A stretch of DNA of 64,000 nucleotides, taken from the NCBI GenBank assembly GCA_963702535.1, contig CAVPDG010000007.1:1-64000 (forward strand), given 5' to 3'. Position 1 is the first letter of the stretch. Each line of letters starts with the position of its first letter. Under the pieces are notes generated by a model. That model was not told the DNA's origin, ran no database searches, and saw nothing but the letters and a program-made list of their open reading frames with translations. The position numbers were made by a program, and so were the translations under genes. Origin of the DNA: CAVPDG01 sp963702535 (GTDB lineage Bacteria > Chloroflexota > Anaerolineae > Anaerolineales > UBA4823). This document shows positions 28,005 through 37,174 of the stretch, one piece after another.

Positions 28005-29006
28005 GTGAGCGCATTCAGCAAAGTTGAGTTCATTTACCTCTCGCAGGAGGATGTCATCCGAGTCGGGTTGACGATGCGTGAGGTAATTGCTGCTGTGGAA
28101 GCGGTGTTCGGCGAGCACGGCATGAAGCGCGTGGAAAACCCGCCCAAACCCGGCATCCATCCCATACCGAGCGCATTCTTGCATGCCATGCCGGCTTTCC
28201 TGCCGGGGCTGGATGCGGCAGGGATGAAGTGGGTGAGCAGCTACCCCACCAACGCGCAGCACAACCTGCCGGCGGTGATGGGGGTGATGATCCTGAACGA
28301 GGTGCAGACGGGCAGACCGCTGGCGATCATGGACTGTCGCTGGATCACGGCGGCGCGCACCGGCGCAGCCTCAGCCGTGGCGGCGAAGTACCTGGCGCGG
28401 CAGGGGGCAGAGGTGGTAGGTATTGTGGGGGCGGGCGTGCAGGGACGCTTCAACCTGCTGGCGCTGCGGGAAACGCTGCCCGGGCTCAGGCTGGTGAAGT
28501 ATTACGATCTCTACCCCGAGACGCTCAATGCAAGCGTGGAGGCGATGGGGGCAGGCGTCCATTACCAGGTGAAAGCTTGCGCATCTGCCAGGGAGGCGAT
28601 TGAGGGTTCGGACGTGATCGTCACCTGCACCGGAAAGCTGGAGCAAGTGGTCTATTATGATGCCTGGGTCAAGCCGGGTGCCCTGGTGCTGCCGGTTCAC
28701 CACCGCGGCTGGGAGAATAAGACCCTCCACAACGCCGATAAGTTCGTCACCGATGATTGGGAGCAGCTCTCCAAGTCTGCGGCGGCGGTGGGCGGGTTCG
28801 ACGGCGCGCTGCCGCTGCCGTACGCCGAGCTGGGCGAGATCGTCACGGGTCAGAAGCCCGGGCGCCAGCGGGATGATGAACGCATCATCGATTTCAATTA
28901 CGGTCTGGCGATGGAGGATATCGCCGTCGCCAAGCAAATTTACGCCAAGGCGCTCGAGCGCGGCATGGGGCAACGCCTGACATTGATGGAGAAAGATTTC
29001 AGTTGA
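28005..29006 (+). CDS. Ornithine cyclodeaminase/mu-crystallin family dehydrogenase
   Basis: 333 residues from GTG 28005, which follows AGAGGA by seven nt; upstream in-frame codons lie in the terminator-like leader. Family marks are GMKWVSSYPTNAQHNLPAVMG, GRPLAIMDCRWITAARTGAAS (substrate carboxylate Arg) and EVVGIVGAGVQGRFNLLAL (NAD fold). The family interconverts cyclic imines, amino acids and opine-like compounds (ornithine cyclodeaminase, alanine dehydrogenase, ketimine reductases). With the opine-dehydrogenase-like gene 100 bp downstream, it probably handles an imine or amino-acid product of the imported compound. Confidence 0.87.
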   Translation: MSAFSKVEFIYLSQEDVIRVGLTMREVIAAVEAVFGEHGMKRVENPPKPGIHPIPSAFLHAMPAFLPGLDAAGMKWVSSYPTNAQHNLPAVMGVMILNEVQTGRPLAIMDCRWITAARTGAASAVAAKYLARQGAEVVGIVGAGVQGRFNLLALRETLPGLRLVKYYDLYPETLNASVEAMGAGVHYQVKACASAREAIEGSDVIVTCTGKLEQVVYYDAWVKPGALVLPVHHRGWENKTLHNADKFVTDDWEQLSKSAAAVGGFDGALPLPYAELGEIVTGQKPGRQRDDERIIDFNYGLAMEDIAVAKQIYAKALERGMGQRLTLMEKDFS

Positions 29007-29104
29007 CCATCAGCGGCAAAACCTGGCGGATGGCAAATTCTTCTGGACACGGATAACCACGGATACCACGGATAAAAAGAAGAAAACATTGCACGGAGGT
29101 TGAA

Positions 29105-30190
29105 ATGACAGTAAGCAAAATAGCTGTGTTGGGGGGCGGGAACGCCTCGCACACGATTTCCGCCGATCTGACCCTGAAGGGGCTATCGGTGAACTTGTTC
29201 GAGATGGAGCGCTTTGCCGACTCGATGCGCACCGTTTTTGAGACGGGCGAGATCGAGATGTCCGGCGTGGCGGGCTCGGGCAAAGCCAGGCTCAACATGG
29301 TGACGAGCGACATCGCACAAGCGGTGGCGGGGGTGGAGGTGATCTTCATGCCGCTGCCTGGCTTTACGGTGGGACCCTACGCTGAGCTGCTGGCGCCGCA
29401 CCTGGTGGACGGGCAGGCGGTAGTGATGCTGCCCGGCAGCCTTTCGGCGCTGGAGTTCCTCACCGCCATCCGCCGCCTGGGCTGCAAGAGCGATGTCATT
29501 GCCGCGGAGACGGGCGGGTTGCCCTTTGCCACGCGCCTGGTGGCGCCGGGCAAGGTTAAGACCTTCCACATCCGGGCGATCTGCACCCTGGCGACCGTAC
29601 CGGGCAACCGCTGCCAGGAGCTGTACAAGAAGATCGAGGGGCTGTACCCGTTTGCGCCGCGCAAGACGGTGGTGGAGACGGGGCTGGCGCACCTGACGCC
29701 GCTGCTGCACCCCGTGGGCACGCTGCTCAACGCCGGGCGCATCGAGCGCTCGCACGGCGACTTTTACATGTACGAGGAAGGTATGACACCCGGCGTTGTG
29801 CGCGTAGCCGAGCGGGTGGACCAGGAGCGCCTGGCGATCGGTGAGAAGATGGGCATCAAGCTGCCGACCGGCGTGGATATGATGGTCGAATTGGCTTATG
29901 GGCCGCGCGGCACGCTGTGGGAATTGGTCAACGGCAGCGCCGGGCTGACGCCGGTGAGAGGACCCGATTCGCTGAGCAGTCGCTACCTCACCGAGGATGT
30001 GCCCTTCGGTTTGGTGCCGTGGGCGAGCCTGGGGCATGCCGTGGGCGTGGCAACGCCGATCATGGATGCGCTGGTCGCCATCGGCGGCGCGATCATGGGC
30101 GTAGATCCCTGGGAGCACGGGCGCAACTTGAAGAAGATGGGGCTGGACGGCAAAGACTTGCAGGAGATCAAGGCATACCTCGAGGGGTAG
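29105..30190 (+). CDS. Octopine/nopaline dehydrogenase family protein
   Basis: 361 residues. N-terminal Rossmann segment KIAVLGGGNASHTISADLTL corresponds to the GGGN-x-x-H start of opine dehydrogenases. The C-terminal helical catalytic domain has ETGLAHLTPLLHPVGTLLNAGRIE, where the His in LLHP fits the catalytic His region, and FYMYEEGMTPGV. GGAGG precedes the ATG. Such enzymes reductively join, or oxidatively split, an amino acid and a 2-oxo acid. Last gene of the plus-strand cluster and closed by a strong terminator. Confidence 0.87.
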   Translation: MTVSKIAVLGGGNASHTISADLTLKGLSVNLFEMERFADSMRTVFETGEIEMSGVAGSGKARLNMVTSDIAQAVAGVEVIFMPLPGFTVGPYAELLAPHLVDGQAVVMLPGSLSALEFLTAIRRLGCKSDVIAAETGGLPFATRLVAPGKVKTFHIRAICTLATVPGNRCQELYKKIEGLYPFAPRKTVVETGLAHLTPLLHPVGTLLNAGRIERSHGDFYMYEEGMTPGVVRVAERVDQERLAIGEKMGIKLPTGVDMMVELAYGPRGTLWELVNGSAGLTPVRGPDSLSSRYLTEDVPFGLVPWASLGHAVGVATPIMDALVAIGGAIMGVDPWEHGRNLKKMGLDGKDLQEIKAYLEG

Positions 30191-30211
30191 CCTGATTGAA
30201 CCGAAAAATCT

Positions 30212-30253
30212 GACCGGATGCGGGCGCAATTCCGCATCCGGTCTTTTTATTTT
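30212..30253 (+). terminator. Rho-independent terminator after the opine-dehydrogenase-like gene
   Basis: GACCGGATGCGG (30212-30223) pairs perfectly with CCGCATCCGGTC (30232-30243), 8-nt loop, then TTTTTATTTT. It lies 21 bp after the stop and serves the plus strand; the convergent membrane-protein gene ends inside the U run. Confidence 0.93.
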
Positions 30254-31127
30254 AATCGGCAAGATTGCGGAAGTAGCGCACGCTCAGCCACAGGGCGGCC
30301 AGGCTTAGGATGACAAAAGAGCCGACCATGCCGATCATCTGCCCGGGATTGAGGAAAATGCCCACTATGCGCTGGAAAATCGTCTGCCCGATGACCACCA
30401 GCCCGATCAGCATACATAGCGTGAGCATGGAGGCTGAGAGCACCAGGGAAACCGGCAGGCGGCGGCGCAGCAGTAAGCCGGTGAGGATGAGCACGGGGGT
30501 GATGATGCCCAGGTCGAGAACATAGGTGACCTCGGTGGTGTAGCTTTCCAGGGTGGGAATGGGCTGACCGGAGAAAAGAGCGCCGAGCAAGCCGGACATC
30601 CACACCAGGAGCAGGATGGCGCCCGAGACGAGCATGAAGATCGATAGTCCACGGTAGGGCATGCCGGGCAGAACGTGGGAAGGTAAGACAACCAGGTCGA
30701 CGGCGCAAAAAGCCAGGATGAAGGCAAACAGGCTAAGCGAGAATGTGACGATGTAGAGCAGGAGCAGAGGGTTATAAGCCGCGCCTAATGCGAGGGAGGC
30801 GGCGTTATACAACGCATAGGTCAGGGCGCCCACCAGGAGCAGCAAACCGCGCAGCTTACCCCGGCGATAGAGCAAGAACGCCACTGACAGCAGGGGAACG
30901 CCCACCAGCAGGGTGATGGCGTCCGAGCCGCGCAGCGTGGCGCCTTTCATCAGCGAATCGAAATGGTAGAGGCCGGAGCCGTACATCTGGATTGTCTGGC
31001 CATGCAGCGTGGTGAAGGTGAATGGTCCTCCGCCGCCGGCGGGCCAGAATAGCCCGGCAGCCGCGGCAAGCAGGGTGAAGAGAGCGATGGGAGGGACGAG
31101 CCAATTGAGAGCAGGCTGGGGTTTCAT
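30252..31127 (-). CDS. Multi-pass membrane protein of unknown function
   Basis: 291 residues with about eight hydrophobic segments, starting with LVPPIALFTLLAAAAGLFW near residues 9-27 and ending with FVILSLAALWLSVRYF. A loop after the first segment (TLHGQTIQMYGSGLYHFDS) is probably outside. I do not recognise the family. It is transcribed after the DoxX-family gene on the same strand, about 130 bp downstream. Confidence 0.7.
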   Translation of the reverse strand: MKPQPALNWLVPPIALFTLLAAAAGLFWPAGGGGPFTFTTLHGQTIQMYGSGLYHFDSLMKGATLRGSDAITLLVGVPLLSVAFLLYRRGKLRGLLLLVGALTYALYNAASLALGAAYNPLLLLYIVTFSLSLFAFILAFCAVDLVVLPSHVLPGMPYRGLSIFMLVSGAILLLVWMSGLLGALFSGQPIPTLESYTTEVTYVLDLGIITPVLILTGLLLRRRLPVSLVLSASMLTLCMLIGLVVIGQTIFQRIVGIFLNPGQMIGMVGSFVILSLAALWLSVRYFRNLAD

Positions 31128-31253
31128 GGGGAGTTCCTCGGTAGGAGTGGGATGGAGTTGCGGTGCTGAGGTTGATCTGATTATATAGTAAAAAACAGCC
31201 TTCCCTCGAGCCGAACTCGATGAAAGGCTGCGGGAAAGACAGGCTTTCGGTTT

Positions 31254-31833
31254 TCAGAGCTTCTGTTCTGCAGGTGTAAAGAGCCTGCCTGGCTTCCAGG
31301 GGGTGCCGAGGAGCGGCAGTAGCCAGCGGTCCAGGCCCCACCAGCCGGCGGTCTTCCAGGCGAGACGAGCAGCACCGCCAGGAAGAACAGCATCGGGTTG
31401 ATGCTGGCTGAGCCTGCCATCATGAAGTTCCAGTTCATGAAGCCGCCAAAGAGGGCGGCGATGCCGGTGAACATGCCCAGGATGAGCGCCAGTCCGATGA
31501 GCAGCTCCCCGGCGACGACCAGCTTGGCAAACCAGGTGTAGCTGCCGCTTTCGAGAAGCGTCTCCAGGAAAGTGCGGTACCAACCGAAGGCGATCAGCGG
31601 GCGGGCGGGGGCTTCGGGAATGGCAACCGCCCGCTCCCAGAAGCCCTTCAGCGCTTCACCGCTCTGCACCCAGGCGGGATTGCTGAGCTTGCCCCAGCCG
31701 GATGTCAGCCAGGTATAACCAACGTACAGACGGAAATGAGCCAGATCCATGCCCAGCGCGTGTTGCTGAAGAGCGCCTGCGCCACGGGCGGGTCTGTGAT
31801 GGTGACGTTTTTATTCCAGGTTTGGGTAGCCAT
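31254..31833 (-). CDS. DoxX-family membrane protein (two frameshifts)
   Basis: ATG at 31833 with GGAAGGA upstream reads MATQTWNKNVTITDPPVAQ. The frame breaks near 31745, then RLYVGYTWLTSGWGKLSNP and VAGELLIGLALILGMFTGIAAL give the DoxX pattern (first helix with a G-W-GK turn, second with GE.L.G..L..G). A second break near 31362 precedes a Trp-rich end (LAWKTAGWWGLDRWLLP). Four membrane helices. DoxX proteins are linked to thiosulfate:quinone oxidoreductase subunits and to redox or osmotic stress, but many are uncharacterised. Confidence 0.72.
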
Positions 31834-32077
31834 AGTTCCTTCCTTGTTTGTTGGAAAATACCCACTGCCTGCCATCCCTTTAATCTAGGACTAGTTTACT
31901 CCAATTAGAAATCAGAGGGGATTAGCAATTACTCATCATCGCCAGCGGTGTTTGCGCCAGCAATTTTTTCCAGGTGCAGAAAAAAACCGTGTTATACTCC
32001 AGCGAACACTATGGCGACGACTATTTTCCACAACGACTAATTTCCCTAAAAATGCAGGGTTAATTTAGCGGTAGCCT

Positions 32078-32746
32078 ATGCCTCCCCCGATGAAGGAAGC
32101 CTACTTCACCCCAGATAACCTGGCGAGCCAGACCCAAGAGTTGTTGCAGGCGCCTGGCATCGTGCTCCGTCCGTCCACGCCCAAATTCAACCCGCAGGGA
32201 GCAGCCTTACTGGTGCTGGACATGCAGCTCTACTTCCTGGAGCCAGAATCGCACGCATATATCCCCAGCGCGGCCGCTATCCTGCCGGGTATCGCGGAAC
32301 TGACGCGCAGTTTTTATGCCCACGAGCTGCCGGTGGTATTCTCCCGGCACACCAACACGCCCCAGGATGCAGGATGGATGGCAACCTGGTGGAAGGACTT
32401 GATCGCGCCGGATGAGAGGCGCAGCGCCATCACACCCCAGCTAGACACCTCTCGGGCAAGGGTGATCGAGAAGAAGCGCTACGACGCATTCCTGGATACG
32501 CCACTGGAAGCGTACCTGCACAGCTTGCAGGTGGAGCAGGTGGTGATCACAGGCGTGATGACGCACCTGTGCTGTGAAACCACTGCCCGCTCGGCATTCA
32601 TGCGCGGTTTTTTGCCCTTCTTCCTGGTGGACGGCACCGCCACCTACAACCGCTATTTCCATATCGCCACGCTCACCAACCTGGCGCACGGCTTCGCCCA
32701 CCTGGCGCGGGTGCAGGATATCCTTGCCGCGCTGGAGGGCGAGTGA
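32078..32746 (+). CDS. Isochorismatase-family cysteine hydrolase
   Basis: 222 residues. The catalytic triad of the family is visible: Asp in LLVLDMQLYF, Lys in IEKKRYDAF and Cys in GVMTHLCCETTAR, with the nearby cis-peptide-type VVITGVMT. Start ATG 32078 or 32090; both lack a good ribosome binding site. A possible -10 (TTATAC) lies near 32013. Relatives hydrolyse amides such as nicotinamide or ureido compounds, or vinyl ethers. First gene of a three-gene operon with the flavoprotein (GTGA overlap) and the radical SAM gene. Confidence 0.85.
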   Translation: MPPPMKEAYFTPDNLASQTQELLQAPGIVLRPSTPKFNPQGAALLVLDMQLYFLEPESHAYIPSAAAILPGIAELTRSFYAHELPVVFSRHTNTPQDAGWMATWWKDLIAPDERRSAITPQLDTSRARVIEKKRYDAFLDTPLEAYLHSLQVEQVVITGVMTHLCCETTARSAFMRGFLPFFLVDGTATYNRYFHIATLTNLAHGFAHLARVQDILAALEGE

Positions 32747-33650
32747 GCGTTTACGGCGTGGCAATCATCGGAGCGGGTCCAGCCGGGCTGGCAGCCGCCA
32801 TCCAGCTTCAGCGCTACGGCATTGATGCGTTGCTGCTGGAGGCGGAAGCGGTCGGCGGGTTGCTGCGCAACGCCAACCTGGTGGAGAACTACCCCGGCTT
32901 CCCGCAGGGTATCCCTGGGATGCGAGCTGGCGCGCTTGTTCGCCGGGCAGCTCGACCAGCAGGGAGTGACCGTCACCTACGCTCGGGTGAGCGCAGTGAA
33001 GGACGAAGGCGATGCTTTCTGCCTGCAGAGCGACCGGGGCGCTTTTTCTGCCCGCATCCTGGTGATCGCCACGGGCAGCCAGGCGCTGACCTTGCAGGAT
33101 TTCCCCATCCCCGAGGCGGCGAAGAGCAGGGTGCTGTACGAGATCCTGCCCGTGCTGGGTGTGGAGGGGCGGCGCTTCGCCATCGTGGGGGCGGGCGACC
33201 TGGCTTTCGATTACGCCCTCAACCTGGGCAAACGCAACGCCGTCACGATCCTCAACCGGGGCAGCGAGACGCGCTGCCTGCCGCTGCTGCGCCAGCGAGC
33301 CGCAGACAACCCGCGAATTTCGTATAGGGAAAATACCTGGGTCGAAGGCGTGCGCCAGGCGCCGCAGGGCGAGCTGGAGCTCGCCTGCCGCAGCCCGCAG
33401 GGGGAGATTTCCATCGCCTGCGATTACCTGGTGGGGGCGATCGGGCGCAAGCCGCAGCTCGATTTTCTTTCAGAAGACTTCCTGCGTCACGCCGCCGGTT
33501 GGCAGCGGGAGGGCAGGCTTGTATCTCATTGGGGACGTGAAGAACCAGCAGTACCGCCAGGCATCCATCGCCATTGGGGATGGCGTGATGGCAGCCATGC
33601 AAATCCACCAGAGGAGCCATGAGCATGAACATCATCGCATCAACCGGTAA
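32743..33650 (+). CDS. Thioredoxin-reductase-like flavoprotein without CxxC (two frameshifts)
   Basis: FAD/NAD(P) pyridine-nucleotide-disulfide oxidoreductase fold. GTG at 32743 overlaps the hydrolase stop. N-terminal FAD motif VAIIGAGPAGLAAAIQLQRYG. Frame breaks near 32920 and 33521 (an extra T in cttgta). Second dinucleotide motif FAIVGAGDLAFDYALNLG, and the end GLYLIGDVKNQQYRQASIAIGDG matches the FAD-binding tail. Where thioredoxin reductases carry CxxC, this protein has SRVLYEILP, so it cannot reduce thioredoxin in the usual way. It may pass electrons to the adjacent radical SAM enzyme. It overlaps that gene by about 26-32 bp. Confidence 0.8.
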
Positions 33651-34569
33651 GGAAGAGGTCGCTATCGTCTACATCGCCGAGTTTGGGGAGGGCAAGCGCA
33701 TCGAGCTGGTCGAATCGCTGCAGCCGCCCATCCCACGCGAAGAGAAGTGGGTGCTGCTGGTCTCCTCCATGTTCGGCTGCCCGGTGGAGTGCATCATGTG
33801 CGATGCCGGCGGCTACTACCACGGCAAGCTGAGCAAAGACGAGCTCTTGGCGCAGATCGATTACCTGGTGTACAAGCGCTTCCCGGATGGGAACATCCCC
33901 TCCCGCCAGTTCAAGATCCAGTTCGCCCGCATGGGGGAGCCTTCGCTCAACCCGGCGGTGCTGGATGTGCTGGAGGAGCTGCCGCAGCGCTACCAGGCGC
34001 CCGGCTTGAAACCCTCCGTCTCCACCGTTGCGCCGTGCGGCACGAACCGCTTCTTCCGGCGGCTGCTCGATATAAAAAATGCGCTGTATTCCGGCGGCAA
34101 TTTCCAGTTCCAGTTCTCGTTGCACACCACCGATCCCGCCCTGCGCGACCAGATCATCCCGGTCAAGAAGTGGAGCTTCGACGAGATGGCGGAGTACGGC
34201 GAGCAGTTCTACGCCCCGGGCGACCTCAAGATCACGCTCAACTTCGCCCTGGCGGAGAGCTACCCGCTTGACCCGCAGGTGCTGCTGCGCACCTTCAACC
34301 CGCAGAAGTACCTGGTGAAGATCACGCCGCTCAACCCCACCTACAAAGCCTCGCGCAACAACTTGAATACCTATATCGACCCGCATGCCCAAGGCGCCGT
34401 TTACCCCAAGGTGCAGGCGCTGCAGGAGGCGGGCTATGATGTCATCGTCAGCATCGGCGAGGTGGAGGAGAATTACATCGGCAGCAACTGCGGGCAGTAC
34501 CTGCGCAAGCACATGGAGTCCGCCGAGCCGCTGGGCAGCGGGTATACCTACCCGGTGCGGGAGATGTGA
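33625..34569 (+). CDS. RlmN-like radical SAM enzyme
   Basis: About 314 residues (ATG 33625 is well spaced from GAGGAG; ATG 33619 is in frame). The cluster motif is GCPVECIMCDAGG (CxxxCxxC, Cys54/58/61 counted from the earlier ATG). ARMGEPSLN and FSLHTTDPALRDQIIPVKKW align with the GMGEPLLN and SLHA...LRD..P segments of RlmN/Cfr. SNCGQYLRKH near residue 291 matches the C-terminal ACGQL, whose Cys accepts the methyl group in RlmN. It is shorter than RlmN and sits with a hydrolase and a flavoprotein, so it may methylate a different target. Confidence 0.8.
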   Translation: MNIIASTGKEEVAIVYIAEFGEGKRIELVESLQPPIPREEKWVLLVSSMFGCPVECIMCDAGGYYHGKLSKDELLAQIDYLVYKRFPDGNIPSRQFKIQFARMGEPSLNPAVLDVLEELPQRYQAPGLKPSVSTVAPCGTNRFFRRLLDIKNALYSGGNFQFQFSLHTTDPALRDQIIPVKKWSFDEMAEYGEQFYAPGDLKITLNFALAESYPLDPQVLLRTFNPQKYLVKITPLNPTYKASRNNLNTYIDPHAQGAVYPKVQALQEAGYDVIVSIGEVEENYIGSNCGQYLRKHMESAEPLGSGYTYPVREM

Positions 34570-34590
34570 ACCCGATAAATCACAGGATTT

Positions 34591-35701
34591 GTGTCAGCGC
34601 TGCTGGCGTTGAGCCTGTCAGCCTGCGTGCTGCTCAGTGGCTGCTCTGCTCAACCAGCCACCCAACCGGTTGAGGTGACAGCAGTGTTCCAGACGACCAG
34701 CCCGCCCGAGACTGAGCAACCGGCGGCGACCAGCGCGCAGGATGTGCTTAACGATGTGATTAGCCTCCAGGTACCGGATAGCAGCCTGTTGGAGGGTTAC
34801 GTCCTGGAAAGCACGAAGCTGGATGATGCGACGCAAAGCGCCTGCCTGGAGTACCGCCACCGTGGGGCGAACGGGGATAGCGTGCTGCTCATCGCCCAGG
34901 GACCCATCGCATCGGCGCCGCCGCTGGAGAAGATCCCGGACCTGCCGGAATACCTGTCCCTGCAAGAAGCGGTGACGATCGGTGGCGCTGAGAAAAGCAG
35001 CCGTGTAGCCGGCTGGAAGCGCAGTGCATGGGCGTGCAGCGAGCTCGCCGCGCAGGAGAATACCCCGTATTCCTACGCCCTGGCGCCCTGGCTCACCTGG
35101 CAGTCTGAAGGTCGCCAGTTCGACCTGTATTCCGCCAGCGGCGGCTGCGCCACGCCGGGCGGCATGACCCACCTGGACCTGCTGCGCGTGGCGGAGAGCA
35201 TCACCGGGCAGTCGACGCACCCGGCGGATGAGCTGGACCCGGATTGCCTGCTGTCCGTCGCGGATGCGGAGAAGCTGGCGGGCTTCGACGTGCTGGAGCC
35301 TGGCGACCCTGCCGGAGAAGGCGCGCTTTTACTATGCCACATTCGCAAAGGCGCCCGAGCCCAGCGTGACCCTGCTGTTTTTACACGAAGACCATCCGGA
35401 CATGGGCAGGTTTTTCCAGATCAGCCAGTTCACAAAAGCCCCCCCGTACTTTTTAGCCTCTTGCGAGCAGGCGGGAAGCAACCCCTGCGAGACGCTACAG
35501 GTTGGGGATACGCTGGTAGTTTACCAATCCAGCGGACCGAGCGAGCAGCTCGACTGGCAGAAGGATGGCGTGTATTTTTCCCTGTTCAGGAGCGCCGGCG
35601 AGCCGGGTAAAAGCTACAAAGATCGAATTGTTGAAAGTGGTTGCAAGCATGCGCTGAGAAAGTTCGCAAAAAAGGGGGTCAGGAGGGGATCTGACGCTTG
35701 A
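34591..35701 (+). CDS. Lipoprotein of unknown function (one frameshift)
   Basis: GTG at 34591 gives a lipoprotein signal (ALSLSACVLLSGC) followed by a Thr/Pro/Glu-rich linker. The next 200 residues are soluble with several Cys (ACLEYRHRG, WACSELA, SGGCATPGG, DPDCLLS), suggesting disulfides. The frame breaks near 35300 and continues as KARFYYATFAKAPEPSVTLLF to a stop at 35701. No family recognised. It follows the radical SAM gene by 21 bp but its exported nature suggests a separate job. Confidence 0.65.
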
Positions 35702-35714
35702 CCTGACCCCCTTT
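35671..35714. terminator. Bidirectional terminator between convergent genes
   Basis: AAAGGGGGTCAGG (35671-35683) pairs perfectly with CCTGACCCCCTTT (35702-35714), 18-nt loop. A-rich before and T-rich after, so it can work both ways, for the lipoprotein gene (stop 35701 inside the loop end) and the isomerase-like gene ending at 35724. Confidence 0.85.
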
Positions 35715-35723
35715 CGGATCGCG

Positions 35724-37058
35724 CTAGGTGACGATCACCTCCACGCCCAGCATCTGCCCGACCTGCTTCAATTCAGGGATGACGTTGCCGTAGGTGATGG
35801 CGTAGTGCTGGCTGGAGATGTTCTGCATGAAGGCTTCCACATCGCCATCCATGGCGACATCCACAAACGGGTAGGTGGGGCAGCCGACCTCGTGGAAGGG
35901 AGGGGGCAGCTCTGCCATCCCGCTGGCGACGTGCAGCTTGAAGCCGCCTTTGCGGCTTCCCAGGCGCGCCAGTGTGACCGGACCCGTCTTGTAGGGCGAG
36001 CTGTTGAGCAATCCCTCATAAAGCGCCGTATGCTTGTTGATCAGCGGCTTGCCGTGGGCGTAGCTCAGCGGGGCGAAGCCGCAGGCGCCCCACAGGGTGT
36101 GGGTGGGCGTGGCGTTATGCAGGTCGCCGTAGCTGGTGGGCTCGCCGGTCAGGTAGTGCAGCAGGAGCTGCGAGACCACCAGGGGCACATCGCCCTCGCA
36201 GCTCGTCACGAATTCATCGCCCAGGATGGAGAGCGCCAGGCAGGGCGCCATGCCGAAGGTGCGCGATAGCTCGTACTGGCATTTGACCGTCAGGGCGTCC
36301 CAACGGTGCTCGCCGGCCAGCTCGCGGATGGCTTGCAGCATGCGCAGCGAGCGGCGGATATCCTTCTCAGCTACGTTTTCCCCTAACTGCCAGTTTGCGA
36401 CCTGCGGCAGCGACTCCAGCGGCGGGTCTTCCGCTAGCTTGTTGAAACGCGCCACGATCTCATACTGGTCCACCTGGTCGATCTCCGGACCGAGCTGGCT
36501 GCGCAATTGGGTGTGGTCGATGGTGCCGGTGTACATACCCATCGCAGCGTAGCCCAGCAGCCCGACGCGGGCGGTGGAGAGCGCCTGCACGGCGGCGGCC
36601 GAGCGCGCCAGGCGCTGCGTGCAGAGGCACACAGCCGGGTCGCCAGGCATGCCGTAGGTGAACCAGAAGGTTGCGCCCATCTCTTCCAGTGTCTCGCGCA
36701 GCACGCCGGCGGCGGGCAGGGCGCCCAGGGTCAAGCCCACGCCGTCCTCGCTGTAAATTGTGTGGCTCCACAGCAGGATGGGGCGGTTAAAGAAAGGCTT
36801 CAACGTGGCGGTGAAGAGCGGCGCTTCGACCCAGCTCACCAGCAGGGCTACCAGCAAGTCGAAATCGGCTGTACGCAGGGAAGCCAGGGCTTTGGGAACA
36901 TCCTCTGGGATGATGACGGGGGGCGTCGCGCTGACCTGCAAGCCGCACTCGGCAAGGAAGGCAAGCGAGCTATCGATCTGGCGCTGGATATCGGCAGGAG
37001 GATAATCCGGATAAGCGAAGGGCACCACCTGCAGGCGCGGCAGAGACTGGCTTTTCAT
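35724..37058 (-). CDS. L-fucose-isomerase-like protein, paralogue 1
   Basis: 444 residues with the FucI/AraA-type architecture. N-terminal domain VVPFAYPDYP; the core has VKCQYELSRTFGMAPCLALS (Cys260, Glu263) and SCEGDVP (287-291), the expected metal-binding acids; the C-terminal SQHYAITYGNV supplies the His. ATG 37058 has GGGGAC-type upstream sequence and a good promoter at 37175-37203. It is divergent from the DeoR gene and shares an operator-like element with it. Probable aldose-ketose isomerase of an uncommon sugar; the substrate is unknown. Confidence 0.78.
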   Translation of the reverse strand: MKSQSLPRLQVVPFAYPDYPPADIQRQIDSSLAFLAECGLQVSATPPVIIPEDVPKALASLRTADFDLLVALLVSWVEAPLFTATLKPFFNRPILLWSHTIYSEDGVGLTLGALPAAGVLRETLEEMGATFWFTYGMPGDPAVCLCTQRLARSAAAVQALSTARVGLLGYAAMGMYTGTIDHTQLRSQLGPEIDQVDQYEIVARFNKLAEDPPLESLPQVANWQLGENVAEKDIRRSLRMLQAIRELAGEHRWDALTVKCQYELSRTFGMAPCLALSILGDEFVTSCEGDVPLVVSQLLLHYLTGEPTSYGDLHNATPTHTLWGACGFAPLSYAHGKPLINKHTALYEGLLNSSPYKTGPVTLARLGSRKGGFKLHVASGMAELPPPFHEVGCPTYPFVDVAMDGDVEAFMQNISSQHYAITYGNVIPELKQVGQMLGVEVIVT

Positions 37059-37174
37059 AGGGGACCTCCGGGGTCAGTTGATAGACTTGTGAATTTCAGG
37101 ATGGGAATCACGGGTGATTAATCCCTGGCTGGGCGGATTGCTTATTGACAAGGGAAAGTGTTAATTCTATAATC

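Noticed and set aside
29041..29078. Tandem CCACGGATA units as a CRISPR-like or regulatory array
   Set aside because: Only three short imperfect units without spacers. Read as a simple intergenic repeat; I saw no CRISPR array anywhere in the window.
1965..29097. Short shared string ATTGCACGGA/TCCGTGCAAT near 1965, 27880 and 29088
   Set aside because: About 10 bases, in different contexts and orientations. Too short to separate from chance or from a decayed repeat.
32040..32078. tRNA-like stretch (TTAATTTAGCGGTAGCC)
   Set aside because: No acceptor stem, anticodon arm or T-loop can be formed around it.
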